The translations under genes were made by a program, and so were the position numbers. The notes below the pieces were generated by a model. It made no database searches. It was not told the origin of the DNA and saw only the letters and a list, made by a program, of their open reading frames with translations. DNA of 64,000 nt. Origin: Runella sp. MFBS21. Its GTDB lineage: Bacteria; Bacteroidota; Bacteroidia; Cytophagales; Spirosomataceae. Within the stretch, counting starts at the first letter, position 1, and the number at the start of each line of letters is the position of its first letter. This document shows positions 45,538-54,511 of the stretch, piece after piece. The stretch lies in NCBI RefSeq assembly GCF_029433105.1, contig NZ_JARNTW010000028.1:1-64000 (forward strand), in the 5' to 3' direction.

Positions 45538-46116
45538 ATGAAGAATATAACCCTCGAATATCGTAAAGAGCTCATTGAACGCAGACGACAGTTACAGCTT
45601 AAACATTGGGTGAATCACACATTACAAAATTACAACTACATAATTGAAAAACTGAATCAAAACGCGGTAGATTACCAACTTTATTTGGGAAATCATCCCT
45701 TTGAGGCTGATAATACAAACTACGAACTATATGCTGGCCATGGCCTTTATTGGCGATGGGTAGATAAACATTTCCCCACACAGTACAACGGCATCAATTG
45801 GAGAGAGGTGCCGGAGGCGGTTTATTTAGACCACAATGAGTTGCGTTACCGTGACAATTTACCGGCTATATTGACGAAGCTTACTCAACAATATACCATC
45901 GAAGATACGGAAGTATGCATATTTTGGGGGTATCTGACCGGCGGAGGTCCAACTCCCTCTTTTCGAATAAAGTGGTCAGACTTCGTGCTATACTCTGATA
46001 TATTTGATTACTACCATTATACGTTTGTTATTTCCGAAACCGCCAACTACGCCTTACAAACTCTTTTTGACGAGGCTTGGTGGGGGCGAGCTGATTCTGA
46101 CCATGTTAAAATCTAA
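45538..46116 (+). CDS. Hypothetical cytosolic protein
   Basis: 192 residues from the ATG at 45538; the open frame extends further upstream into the truncated caspase gene. No signal peptide. Rich in Tyr, His and Trp (ELYAGHGLYWRWVDKHF). The A-G-H-G there is not in a caspase context. No family recognised. The preceding gene ends nearby, so the two may share a transcript. Confidence 0.5.
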   Translation: MKNITLEYRKELIERRRQLQLKHWVNHTLQNYNYIIEKLNQNAVDYQLYLGNHPFEADNTNYELYAGHGLYWRWVDKHFPTQYNGINWREVPEAVYLDHNELRYRDNLPAILTKLTQQYTIEDTEVCIFWGYLTGGGPTPSFRIKWSDFVLYSDIFDYYHYTFVISETANYALQTLFDEAWWGRADSDHVKI

Positions 46117-46137
46117 CTAAACTGGCGGAAATATGAT

Positions 46138-46692
46138 TTATTCACGCCCGTTTCGAGACTCGCGGCGGCGATTTTCTTCCAACAGATACCGATCTTTGCG
46201 GATAGAGGGTACTAAAATCAGATATGGTTTATCGGTCTTTTCATCAATGTCTTCTCCCACAATAACATATTCCTTTTCATTGGTACGATTATATTTTTTT
46301 ACCCAAATTTCTTTATCAACCAATTTGAATTTTTTAACAACTTTCGATTCATTCTCTTCCAGCTTATTCGGTATAGTACCCCAAGAGGCTGCAATTAGAG
46401 AAGAACCTCCAACAAACCCAACAAAAAAATGTACTATTTTGTCCATAGGTTCTGGTGCTGCTGCTAGTATCGCAATTCCTGAAATTACTACAGCTGAACC
46501 AATACCCGTACCTATTAAAGAAGGAGTTAATGTTGCTTTCCTGTTCCACTCAGGGTACACTTTAATAGCTTCATTGTGCAAGCCTGTATCGGTTTCTTGA
46601 TTTGTGGGAGGTGTACGTAGCAGAGGTTTATATGTATAACAGGAAGATAAAGAAAATGATAAAAAGAAGAGTAGAGGTAAATAAATTTTCAT
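46138..46692 (-). CDS. Small lipoprotein with glycine-zipper-like membrane segments
   Basis: 184 residues with a signal peptide and lipobox L-S-S-C (Cys18), so it is anchored to a membrane. Two hydrophobic Gly/Ala-rich segments (GTGIGSAVVISGIAILAAA and IVHFFVGFVGGSSLIAASW) follow, then a charged C-terminus. No family recognised. Converges with the gene before it and diverges from the caspase gene after it. Confidence 0.65.
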   Translation of the reverse strand: MKIYLPLLFFLSFSLSSCYTYKPLLRTPPTNQETDTGLHNEAIKVYPEWNRKATLTPSLIGTGIGSAVVISGIAILAAAPEPMDKIVHFFVGFVGGSSLIAASWGTIPNKLEENESKVVKKFKLVDKEIWVKKYNRTNEKEYVIVGEDIDEKTDKPYLILVPSIRKDRYLLEENRRRESRNGRE

Positions 46693-46753
46693 ATAAAATT
46701 TCTATTTAAAAGATTGATTTGCAGTTTTACAAAAAAAAGAAAAAACTAATTAT

Positions 46754-48037
46754 ATGCGAAATAAAAGCCATTTTTTATGTTTTTTGGGATACATCATTCA
46801 TTGCATTTCTCTGACGGTAAATGCTCAGGTATCGGATGCTGAAGAAATTACAGCATTAATTGGAAATGCTAAAGAAAAGGTAACAGAAAGAATGGGACTC
46901 CCAGAGCGACAAGTAGCTTACAGTTCAACAAAGATGCTTTACGAATTTTATCGAGTAGGTCTTTCTGTACAAAGTAGTATTGAAGACAGTCGAATCACAA
47001 AAGTCTTTTTTCATTCGGGAGTGGAACCGAGCAGCTATTTTAAAAAATATACAAATAAATTACCTCTCAACCTCAACTTCAACTTAAAAAGCATCCAGGT
47101 CATTGATATGCTGGGGAACCCTACTGAAAAGCAAAATGATGGTAAAGGCTATGTATACTATTATTATGATAATATTGGCGTTGATTTTATATTCATGAAC
47201 AGTAGCGACCGTATGGTCAGCGTAGCTTTTCGCAAAAATCCTACCCCCAACTACATAAGTACCTCGAATGAGCAGCCCACAATTGTCTCCAACAAAAAAC
47301 AGGAACAAGAAAATGAGGCGATTCCCAAAAAAAGCCAAGCCAAAACAGAACAAGTGTTGCTAAAAGAGCGCGTAGCTCTTATTATTGGCAACTCTACCTA
47401 CGAGCACGGCAGCAGACTGGAAAGCCGCCCCATTAATGATGCTAAAGACATCAGTGAACGACTGAAGCAACTTGGATTTAATGTAACTACTCTTACGGAT
47501 GCTACTAAAGGCCAAATTGAAAAGACGTTGGGTGATTTCAGTAAAAAGGCCAAAGATGCCGACGTAGCTTTGTTTTTTTATGCTGGGCATGGGATTGAAT
47601 CTGAAGGAGTCAACTATTTGTTACCAATAGATGCCACACTTGAGAGTCGAGAAGATGCTCGCCTACAGGCTGTTTCACTTGACCTGATTTTGAGTGAGAT
47701 GAAACGGTATAATACCAAAGTCAACTTGGTCTATTTAGATGCTTGCCGCAACAATCCCTTCCGCTCATGGAACCGTGATGTTGGCAGCAGAGGGTTTGTA
47801 CAAGTAGGTAGACTATCCCAAAGTACAAAAGTATACTATGCCACTCAACCGGGTGATGTAGCCAATAATGGAAATGGACGTAATGGTGTTTTTACTGGCT
47901 CTTTGCTCAAACACCTTAAAAAGGGTGCTGAAATTGAAGAGCTAATGCGTGAAGTAACCATTGATGTGATCAAAACGACTAGCAACAATCAACAACCTTA
48001 TTCCGCTGGGACTTTGTTAACAAAATTTGAGTTTTGA
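46754..48037 (+). CDS. Exported caspase-like protein with a unique N-terminal domain
   Basis: 427 residues: Sec signal (about 1-24, ending VNAQ), an alpha/beta N-terminal domain (about 25-165), a charged linker, then a caspase domain (about 205-427) with His279 (YAGHGIE) and Cys331 (LDACRNNPF), ending SAGTLLTKFEF. The N-terminal domain (G-N-A-K-E-K-V-T-E-R-M-G-L-P and D-M-L-G-N-P-T-E-K) resembles SmpA/OmlA-like or PepSY-like exported modules only loosely. No FGE domain and no VR. Confidence 0.8.
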   Translation: MRNKSHFLCFLGYIIHCISLTVNAQVSDAEEITALIGNAKEKVTERMGLPERQVAYSSTKMLYEFYRVGLSVQSSIEDSRITKVFFHSGVEPSSYFKKYTNKLPLNLNFNLKSIQVIDMLGNPTEKQNDGKGYVYYYYDNIGVDFIFMNSSDRMVSVAFRKNPTPNYISTSNEQPTIVSNKKQEQENEAIPKKSQAKTEQVLLKERVALIIGNSTYEHGSRLESRPINDAKDISERLKQLGFNVTTLTDATKGQIEKTLGDFSKKAKDADVALFFYAGHGIESEGVNYLLPIDATLESREDARLQAVSLDLILSEMKRYNTKVNLVYLDACRNNPFRSWNRDVGSRGFVQVGRLSQSTKVYYATQPGDVANNGNGRNGVFTGSLLKHLKKGAEIEELMREVTIDVIKTTSNNQQPYSAGTLLTKFEF

Positions 48038-48114
48038 ATTAATCGGGTGCTAAGATTTTATCAAAAAAGTGAATAAACAGCTATGAATAACATTTTTTGA
48101 TAAAACCGCTAAAA

Positions 48115-48487
48115 ATGGAAACCTATACGAATCGAATTCAACTTAACGCCGACCTTGTAGCAGCCGAAAGGGAGGGGTTATGGGGCATAATTGACAGACA
48201 GGGAACGACGGATTTATTATCTATTTTTATGGTAATATAGGCATATCTAAAGAGGGACTTTGGGGTTTCTTAATTACAAAGGTGACTGGATTTCGCAACC
48301 TCAATATCAGTAAATCAGCTATGAAACAAATCATGAATTGGTAAGTATTTGGAAAGATCAAAAATATAGTTTTATCGACAGTTATGCTCAGGAAGTAATC
48401 GTCTGTAAGTATGATTATTGTGGGGATTTTGACGAAAACGGATTGGCAGTGTTTGAAGAGAATTGCAAATTAATAATTTCAAAATAA
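48115..48487 (+). pseudogene. WG-repeat protein remnant
   Basis: Fragments E-G-L-W-G-I-I-D-R-Q-G and E-G-L-W-G-F-L show the WG-repeat pattern, and Y-S-F-I-D-S-Y-A-Q-E-V-I-V-C-K-Y-D continues it. The reading is broken by at least two frameshifts and a TAA. About three repeats remain. WG proteins are common in Bacteroidota envelope loci. Confidence 0.55.
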
Positions 48488-48961
48488 GTGCTAACCGATA
48501 ACTGTTATCCATTCATAATAAATGCTCGAAAATTTTTGCTTTTTTGTTGGACCTTGGAGTATGTAAAGCCTGCCAGAGCTCATTAAGGGCAGTAATTGGA
48601 TTGTTAGAGCTATCGATTCGATTAGTATGTAAGTAACCATAAATTATGAATTACTACCTAAAAGCCATCCAAGGTGCTACCTTAAAGCGGCGTATTTTTG
48701 CTGACTGTGGTGAATAAGAACTTCTACTTCTGTCTCATTCCAACTTTTGCGATGTTGACCCATATCGATTACAAGTTAGATTTTCTCTTAGCGACTGTCC
48801 AGTTTTTTATCTGACTTGACTGGCAAGTTATATAGCTCCGTTGAAATAATCAATGAAAGATGATTATAGGTTTATCTGATAAGTTTTTGTCTATATTTTT
48901 TGGCAAAAAAAAATTTATGTCTTATTTTTAAGACATAAAAGGCGCTTATATCAGTAAAAAT
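48488..48961. other. Gene-free stretch before the partition operon
   Basis: No open frame longer than about 25 codons is convincing. The only regular structure is the parA palindrome. This stretch probably marks the border between the accessory island and the plasmid backbone. Confidence 0.4.
48914..48939. promoter_or_regulatory. Palindrome upstream of parA (operator or parS candidate)
   Basis: TTTATGTCTTA and TAAGACATAAA are perfect 11-bp arms around TTTT, ending 22 nt before the parA start. ParA proteins with an N-terminal HTH, as here, often repress their own operon by binding such a site. Confidence 0.55.
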
Positions 48962-49906
48962 ATGCTCACCAACGAAAAAGCTGTTTCCTTCTTGAAACAA
49001 AATCCCGCACTTTCATTGTCCGTCTTGGAGAAAGAAGCCCAACTACCCGTCAGTACTCTTTCTAAGGCAATAGGAGGAGATCGACAACTGAATTCAAAGC
49101 ATTTGGCGAGTTTGTCTCCTGTTCTCATTAAATATGGATTCAAAGAGTTTGCCAGTTCAAAGGCCAAAATTATTTCAGTAGTTAACCACAAAGGAGGCGT
49201 TGGTAAAACGACTACGACGCTGAATTTGGGAAGAGCTTTGGTAAAACTTGGCTATCGTGTTTTATTGATAGATATGGATTCCCAAGGTAACCTTTCCCAA
49301 GCATTGGGGCATGACAACCCTGAGAAACAGGTAGTGCAGTCGCTGCTCAAAGGGGAATCTCTGCCTATTTATAACATCATAGAAAACTATGATTTGGCAC
49401 CTAGTGATTTAGAATTGGCTTATGCAGATTTAGAGCTCGTGCAGGCTGTTGGGGGGGTAAACCAACTTAAAAATGCCATTGCCCCTATCCGAAACCGTTA
49501 TGATTATATTTTTATTGATTGTCCCCCAGCGCTGAACATCTTTACTAATTCAGCTTTGGTGGCTTCTACTAGTTGTCTAGTGACTCTTCAGCCGGAGGCG
49601 TCAGCTTTAAAGGGTGTTAATAATTTGTTTGATCGTATCACTCAGGTTCGTGACCGTATCAATTATGAGTTGATGATTGAAGGTATTGTATTGACCATGG
49701 TAGATGCGCGTCTTAAAGTGCATCGAGACATGATTGATTACATAAAAGATTCACTCTCAAGCTTTAAAATATTTTCTACGGTCATTCGTCAAAATGTGGC
49801 ACTCAAAGAATCTCAAATCGCTCAACAGGATATCTTTAACTACGCTTCTGATTCTAATGGAGCTCAAGACTATCTTAAATTAGCGTATGAACTCTCTGGG
49901 CAATAA
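48962..49906 (+). CDS. parA: ParA partition ATPase with N-terminal helix-turn-helix
   Basis: 314 residues. An HTH-type N-terminus (about 5-65; L-S-V-L-E-K-E-A-Q-L-P-V-S-T-L-S-K-A-I) precedes the ATPase domain with Walker A K-G-G-V-G-K-T-T (about 77-84), switch I D-M-D-S-Q-G and Walker B I-F-I-D-C-P-P-A. The two-part layout is that of type Ia ParA proteins, which bind the operator and segregate plasmids. First of the four-gene replication and partition operon; the next gene starts 15 nt later. Confidence 0.9.
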   Translation: MLTNEKAVSFLKQNPALSLSVLEKEAQLPVSTLSKAIGGDRQLNSKHLASLSPVLIKYGFKEFASSKAKIISVVNHKGGVGKTTTTLNLGRALVKLGYRVLLIDMDSQGNLSQALGHDNPEKQVVQSLLKGESLPIYNIIENYDLAPSDLELAYADLELVQAVGGVNQLKNAIAPIRNRYDYIFIDCPPALNIFTNSALVASTSCLVTLQPEASALKGVNNLFDRITQVRDRINYELMIEGIVLTMVDARLKVHRDMIDYIKDSLSSFKIFSTVIRQNVALKESQIAQQDIFNYASDSNGAQDYLKLAYELSGQ

Positions 49907-49921
49907 AACTATCTATCTAAA

Positions 49922-50956
49922 ATGAAAAAATACCAAATCTCACTCGGCGAAAAAAAGATTATCAAAGACGAAGGGCTATTGAAGTTTGAAGAGATTAAGA
50001 AACAAATTCGGATTTTGCCAGAGTTAGAACAGCTCATTCCGCCATTATTGCCTAATGAATTAGAACAACTTGAGCGAAATATTCTCCAAGAAGGATGTCG
50101 AGAAGCATTACTGATTTGGCAAACTACTGAAGACGTCATTGAACCTAGTGTGGCCGATAAGCCCTCGGAGTGTTATATCCTTGTTGACGGACACAATCGT
50201 TATAATATATGTACAAGACATAACATAGACTTTAAAATTCATTTGGTTGCTTTTAAAAGCTTGTATGATGTACGGCAGTTTATGATTGATAACCAGCTAG
50301 GTAGGCGAAATCTTACCCCTGAACAAGCCTCTTATTTACGAGGGATGAAATACCTTACTGAGAAAAAAGAAAAAGGTAAGTATGAACGTCCCCTTCATAA
50401 GGGACAAAATGTCCTTTATGAAGAGGGCATTAGTGAAAGTTTAAAAAAGAAGGAGCATAAGGGACAAAATGTCCTTTATGAAGAAAGCGTTAGCGAAAGC
50501 TTAGAAAAGAAGGAGCATAAGGGACAAAATGTCCTTTATGATAATGAAGCAACCTCCACTGCCGAGAGATTGGGCAAACAATTCAATGTAAGTGAGAAAA
50601 CAATTAAAAGAGATGCTGAATTTGCCTCCGGGATAGAAAAACTCGACCCAGTTCTCAAATCTGAAATATTGTTGGGGAAAACAAAAGTGAATAAAACAAT
50701 CATTCAGCGCATAGGAAAGGATGAATCTATGGTTATGCCTTTGACAACGGTGGCTGAGATTGAGGAAATTGCAGCCAAGCCAAGGACTTCTTCTAAAGAG
50801 GCTGCAGTTTCACTACCATCGACAAAAAAGGATGTTTTTATTACTCAACTAGTCGCACTCTCCAAGGAATTACAACAGACTGGTGCAGTCAATATTTGTG
50901 ATGAAATCATCATTTGCGCCTCAGAAATAAAGAAAATGTTTTCACAGGAGTCGTAA
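49922..50956 (+). CDS. parB: ParB-like protein with a triple internal repeat
   Basis: 344 residues: a ParB/sulfiredoxin-like N-domain with D-G-H-N-R-Y (about 89-94) and the R-R-N-L-T-P-E-Q-A motif, then three 20-residue repeats (H-K-G-Q-N-V-L-Y-E-E, about 159-206), then an HTH (T-A-E-R-L-G-K-Q-F-N-V-S-E-K-T-I-K-R-D, about 213-232) and a helical C-terminus. ParB proteins bind parS and load ParA. Each repeat's DNA is itself an inverted repeat, so the gene may also carry its own centromere. Confidence 0.8.
   Translation: MKKYQISLGEKKIIKDEGLLKFEEIKKQIRILPELEQLIPPLLPNELEQLERNILQEGCREALLIWQTTEDVIEPSVADKPSECYILVDGHNRYNICTRHNIDFKIHLVAFKSLYDVRQFMIDNQLGRRNLTPEQASYLRGMKYLTEKKEKGKYERPLHKGQNVLYEEGISESLKKKEHKGQNVLYEESVSESLEKKEHKGQNVLYDNEATSTAERLGKQFNVSEKTIKRDAEFASGIEKLDPVLKSEILLGKTKVNKTIIQRIGKDESMVMPLTTVAEIEEIAAKPRTSSKEAAVSLPSTKKDVFITQLVALSKELQQTGAVNICDEIIICASEIKKMFSQES
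50396..50540 (+). repeat. Three 25-bp inverted repeats at exact 60-bp spacing inside parB
   Basis: Each unit is CATAAGGGACA-AAA-TGTCCTTTATG, starting at 50396, 50456 and 50516, with only one mismatch between arms and identical in all copies. The DNA between them is less conserved (for example GGGCAT against AAGCGT). That the palindromes are exactly conserved while the linkers vary suggests selection on the DNA as a protein-binding site, besides the peptide. Confidence 0.65.
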
Positions 50957-50978
50957 TCTTATAGCGGTATACTATTTC

Positions 50979-52223
50979 ATGGAAAAAATAGACCAATATG
51001 GAAAGCACAATTGGGCGTATTATAAATCCCAAATAGATTTGGTAGAATTTGCCCAGTGGCGGGGATACATAATCAACCCTCAGAAAACATCTCGTAACTA
51101 TGTCGTCTTGAAGAAGGAAGGGGATGTTATTGTGGTGTATCAAAATCAAAATACTGGTTATCAGGCTTTTTTTAACCCTATAGATTCCAAAGATGGTGGA
51201 AGTGTTTTGAATTTTGAGTATAATCGGAGTCAAAAAAATTGGCGTTCTGTTTTTGCCGCTCTGGACGAATTTTTGAATGAATTACAAAAAGGTCTCCCTC
51301 GAAAAAATAAAAGTGTATTAAGACCCGTACCACCTCCAGAAGCGGAATATGACCCTGAGTACGATTTTAAGCTTTTGAAGATGCAGGATTTTTCATACCT
51401 AAATCAAAGAGGTATAAGTACAGCAACTATTTTATCAAACTATTTTCAAGACCAAATTTTCAATAAGACGTTTACTCATAATGGTGTACGTTATGTAAAC
51501 ACAGCCTTTCCTCTAAGAAATCAAACGGGAGTCGTTGCTGCTATTATTCGAAATGCCCACTATAACAAGATTGAACGTGCACGGGGAGATGCTTGCTGGA
51601 CTTCAAATTTTGATATAATTGAGCATCACGTAGTTACAATGGTAATCACCGAGAGCCCTATCGATGCGCTTTCATTCCATGAGTTGCATGGGCCTATTGC
51701 TCACGAGAGACGCTTATATGTAGCGACTGCTGGCAATCTGAGCCAGACACAGCCACAATACATCCAGTATTTGATTGAGTTGTACCGACCAGCGTGCGTC
51801 TTATTGGCCAACGATAATGATAATGCGGGCCTGATTCAGAATGTAAGATTGATGGGTATCCTAGAACATCCCTCTTCTACCAGCCAACTGAAAGTTAAGA
51901 TTCAGCTTTTGGGACAAAAAGTAATGTTTTCTTTTCGATTTGATGCAGAGCAAGAAGCTAGTGATACAGAAAGAATAGAAAGGATGATAGAACGTTATTT
52001 TAAAACTACTAAAAAATTCATTGCTCCAACTAAAGAAGGCTGGGTTGATGTGCATATGGATAATATTACAGCTCATTTTGAGGTGCTAGAAAAGTTGTTG
52101 TTAGAGGAGAAGACGCCACGGGATTGGCTCAAAGTCCATAAGCCGAATCTGAAAGACTTTAATGAGGACTTACAGCAAAAAAGAGCTAAAGAGGCTACTA
52201 CATTACCATATATGTCATTTTAA
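50979..52223 (+). CDS. Toprim-domain, DUF3991-like plasmid protein
   Basis: 414 residues: an N-terminal DUF3991-like part (about 1-120, with Y-x-x-L-K-K-E-G-D-V-I and D-G-G-S-V-L-N-F-E), a linker, and a Toprim domain (about 215-330) with V-I-T-E-S-P-I-D-A-L-S (acidic Glu) and L-L-A-N-D-N-D-N-A-G (Asp pair). This is the core of primase-like and nuclease-like Toprim proteins on plasmids. It is in the replication operon, so priming of plasmid or transferred DNA is likely. No zinc finger is seen. Confidence 0.8.
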   Translation: MEKIDQYGKHNWAYYKSQIDLVEFAQWRGYIINPQKTSRNYVVLKKEGDVIVVYQNQNTGYQAFFNPIDSKDGGSVLNFEYNRSQKNWRSVFAALDEFLNELQKGLPRKNKSVLRPVPPPEAEYDPEYDFKLLKMQDFSYLNQRGISTATILSNYFQDQIFNKTFTHNGVRYVNTAFPLRNQTGVVAAIIRNAHYNKIERARGDACWTSNFDIIEHHVVTMVITESPIDALSFHELHGPIAHERRLYVATAGNLSQTQPQYIQYLIELYRPACVLLANDNDNAGLIQNVRLMGILEHPSSTSQLKVKIQLLGQKVMFSFRFDAEQEASDTERIERMIERYFKTTKKFIAPTKEGWVDVHMDNITAHFEVLEKLLLEEKTPRDWLKVHKPNLKDFNEDLQQKRAKEATTLPYMSF

Positions 52224-52237
52224 AAGTCACCAATTCT

Positions 52238-53377
52238 ATGAACCCTAAATCTGAATCATCCATTGCTTTCATCCCTAGCCCTACACAAGAGTGGTTAGAT
52301 CGTGTCCGTCTGGATAAGAATATCTTTTATAATTTGCCCGATATTCAACGTAGTTTTAAAGAAGATGCTACTCTCGCTAGGGATATTATTATCTTTCTTG
52401 CTCACTCCTATAAGACTGATTTGTTTGGTTACACCAACTTCAGTATCAATGATTTTTGTAAATTAATGAAGTATAAATCGCCTAATTTACAGAAAATACA
52501 TCCTTTGTTTGAGTCTGGAGCGCTAACACCTCCTACACTTTTAGGGCATGAATTCAAAAGCGTTTTTGAATATACTCTATACCGTTTGGCTGCAAACAAC
52601 ATACCTTTCTCGCGGGTAGAAAAGACTCAAGTTCCCAGTATGAAGGAGCTTAATGTGTCCTTTGTTCAGATTATTAGTGATATACGGGTAAATTATCACA
52701 TTAATCGATCTCAAAAACGTCTCTACTCCTTTAAGTTAGGACGAGGCTTTGTTGAAAATCTCATTAGTTTTTATGTTACCCTAAGTTTGAAAGACTATCT
52801 TCAGGTAGCTTCTAATAAAAATGGAGGGCGTATCAAAAATTTGTATCTCTATTTGGCTGGAATGCAGCATGTATTGATATTCAATAATACCCATATCTTA
52901 ACGCCTAACTTTGATACATTGTGTGAAATTGCTCACATTGAAGACCAACTGCCTAAACATCGTAAATACACGCTCCATAAATACTTGAGGATTATTGCAG
53001 AAAACTCTGATTTAAAGTTTCAAATTGAGTTTTATGTCGATAAGGGGCAAAAACAAGCCTACAGTATTCGACTTACATTTGACATGACACAGCTACAATT
53101 GGAAGGTAATAAGAAGAATCTATTTTTTAAATTATTGAATGAGCGCCTCCGCCAAGCTTTTGATGATCACTTTCCTCAGTACATAGACAATTTTGAGTTG
53201 TTCCAAAAATGGCTCACCAATCGAGATTACGATAAAGATTTGAAAGATCGAATTATCAGAGATGTTTACAAAGCAAGTTTTATGGCTGGTCACGATAAAG
53301 CAGAAGATTTGAGCCTTCAGGCATTGATGGAAATGTATATTAAGAATTTAAATGAAGTACAACAAAGCGAATCTTGA
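52238..53377 (+). CDS. Plasmid replication initiator (Rep)
   Basis: 379 residues with no signal or known catalytic motif. It is the last gene of the operon and ends 18 nt before a bank of iterons, the position expected of an initiator binding iterons. The pattern (T-D-L-F-G-Y-T-N-F-S-I-N-D-F-C, then L-S-L-K-D-Y-L-Q and a winged-helix-like C-terminal half) is compatible with Rep_3-type or similar initiators, but I recognise no specific family. Assignment rests mainly on context. Confidence 0.7.
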   Translation: MNPKSESSIAFIPSPTQEWLDRVRLDKNIFYNLPDIQRSFKEDATLARDIIIFLAHSYKTDLFGYTNFSINDFCKLMKYKSPNLQKIHPLFESGALTPPTLLGHEFKSVFEYTLYRLAANNIPFSRVEKTQVPSMKELNVSFVQIISDIRVNYHINRSQKRLYSFKLGRGFVENLISFYVTLSLKDYLQVASNKNGGRIKNLYLYLAGMQHVLIFNNTHILTPNFDTLCEIAHIEDQLPKHRKYTLHKYLRIIAENSDLKFQIEFYVDKGQKQAYSIRLTFDMTQLQLEGNKKNLFFKLLNERLRQAFDDHFPQYIDNFELFQKWLTNRDYDKDLKDRIIRDVYKASFMAGHDKAEDLSLQALMEMYIKNLNEVQQSES

Positions 53378-53394
53378 AAAAATACAATTTGCCA

Positions 53395-53643
53395 CTATAA
53401 GATTGCGACCAAAGGGTGTTTTTACCGCTATAAGATTGCGACTGACCGCTATAAGATTACGACTAATTAGCCCTTTACCGCTATAAGATTGCGACTGACC
53501 GCTATAAGATTACGACTAAATAGCCCTTTACCGCTATAAGATTACGACTAATTAATCAGCTACTATAAGATTGCGACCACCTTCTTTTCTATAAGTGCCT
53601 GATAAATAACTACTTAAAACTTTGACCACTATAAGATTGCGAC
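53395..53643. repeat. Iteron array of the plasmid origin (oriV)
   Basis: Eight copies of CTATAAGATTGCGAC or CTATAAGATTACGAC start at 53395, 53428, 53449, 53481, 53502, 53534, 53563 and 53629. A decayed ninth is at 53589 (CTATAAGTGCC). The first seven lie at intervals of 21-33 bp. Alternating units ending CGACTGACCG and CGACTAATTAGCC suggest expansion by duplication of a pair. An A/T-rich block (53644-53700) follows, a likely melting region. Confidence 0.85.
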
Positions 53644-54106
53644 CATATATATAATAGTATTATAAATTTATATATATAGTAGCAAGGGAAAAAAAATTAT
53701 ATTTCTATATTAAGACACAATTATAGCTATGGTTTTTAAAACGGAATAATAACGATAAAAAGATGAAAGTATTGAACTGTAAAATTACTTAATTGAATCC
53801 TTACAGATAATGGATGATTACATAGATTAATAGAGTTTGGGGTCGTCGTTTGCACAGCCAATGGCACTGCTTTTCTCTCTTTTTTATCTGTCGTGATTTC
53901 AACAATACGATGTTTGTCTGGTAACATCTTTTCATCAACTGGAAACTTAAATTATGTTGATACATCAGAGCTGTTTTATACCTTTCAACACGCTAACATT
54001 AGAAAAAAGAAAACCCCTGAAGCTTGAAACTATCGGGGGCGTTCCAATTCGTTTATGGTCTTGTTTAATGTTATTCCTAACCTTTAGATCCGCTTCAAGA
54101 GAGTTT
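53644..54106. other. A/T-rich origin flank and spacer
   Basis: The first 60 bases are almost pure A/T (TATATATAATAGTATTATAA), as expected for DNA unwinding at an iteron origin. The rest, up to the end of the minus-strand gene at 54107, has no convincing gene. Confidence 0.5.
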
Positions 54107-54511
54107 TTAGGGATTAATCAGAACCCCTTTTTTGTTATTTCTATTGACTACTTTATAAAATTTACTGTCAATAAAATAGGTTCGAGTTGAGTCATTGTAT
54201 TGCATGACAGACTCTAGTTTTTCTAATTTTCTTCTGTTCTCCGAAAAATACATCAGTAGGAAGGCAATAATGAGCATACCAATAAATACCCATACACCCC
54301 ATCCCCAACGAGCAAAAAATATGTCAAGCGGTTTTCCTTTGTCATAAAAATGTTGGTGATTGTGAATAGAACCTTTTACTTTTTCTGTAAGCCCATTTGT
54401 TGAATCAATGACTTTATCCATAGCCACTAATAGAGGGATAATACTTTCATCAAATGCACTTTCAGGAATATCATATTTTTTGGCAAACTCATGAATTTTT
54501 TGATTATACAT
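54107..54511 (-). CDS. Membrane-anchored hypothetical protein of the mobilization flank
   Basis: 134 residues: a soluble helical N-terminus (about 1-60), one membrane helix (about 68-88, WVFIGMLIIAFLLMYF) and a basic C-terminal tail. The first codons overlap the end of the ParA-like gene by 8 nt, so it is translated from the same mRNA. No family recognised; a scaffolding role beside the ParA-like ATPase is plausible. Confidence 0.65.
   Translation of the reverse strand: MYNQKIHEFAKKYDIPESAFDESIIPLLVAMDKVIDSTNGLTEKVKGSIHNHQHFYDKGKPLDIFFARWGWGVWVFIGMLIIAFLLMYFSENRRKLEKLESVMQYNDSTRTYFIDSKFYKVVNRNNKKGVLINP

Noticed and set aside
45724-45762. A-G-H-G motif in the protein at 45538 taken as another caspase
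   Set aside because: No hydrophobic strand before it, no D-A-C-R motif after it, and no signal peptide; the motif is a chance match.
53395-53643. The repeat bank looked like a small CRISPR array
   Set aside because: Repeats are only 15-20 bp, spacers are short, uneven and themselves partly repeated, no cas gene is nearby, and the bank follows a Rep gene; it is an iteron array.
53736-53927. Minus-strand frame of 63 codons beside the origin
   Set aside because: Its first half looks somewhat coding-like (VEITTDKKERKAVPL), but no promoter, ribosome site or family is visible and it lies in the A/T-rich origin flank; not supported as a gene.
53954-54190. Plus-strand 78-codon frame
   Set aside because: It overlaps the end of the well-supported minus-strand membrane-protein gene and has no signal of its own.
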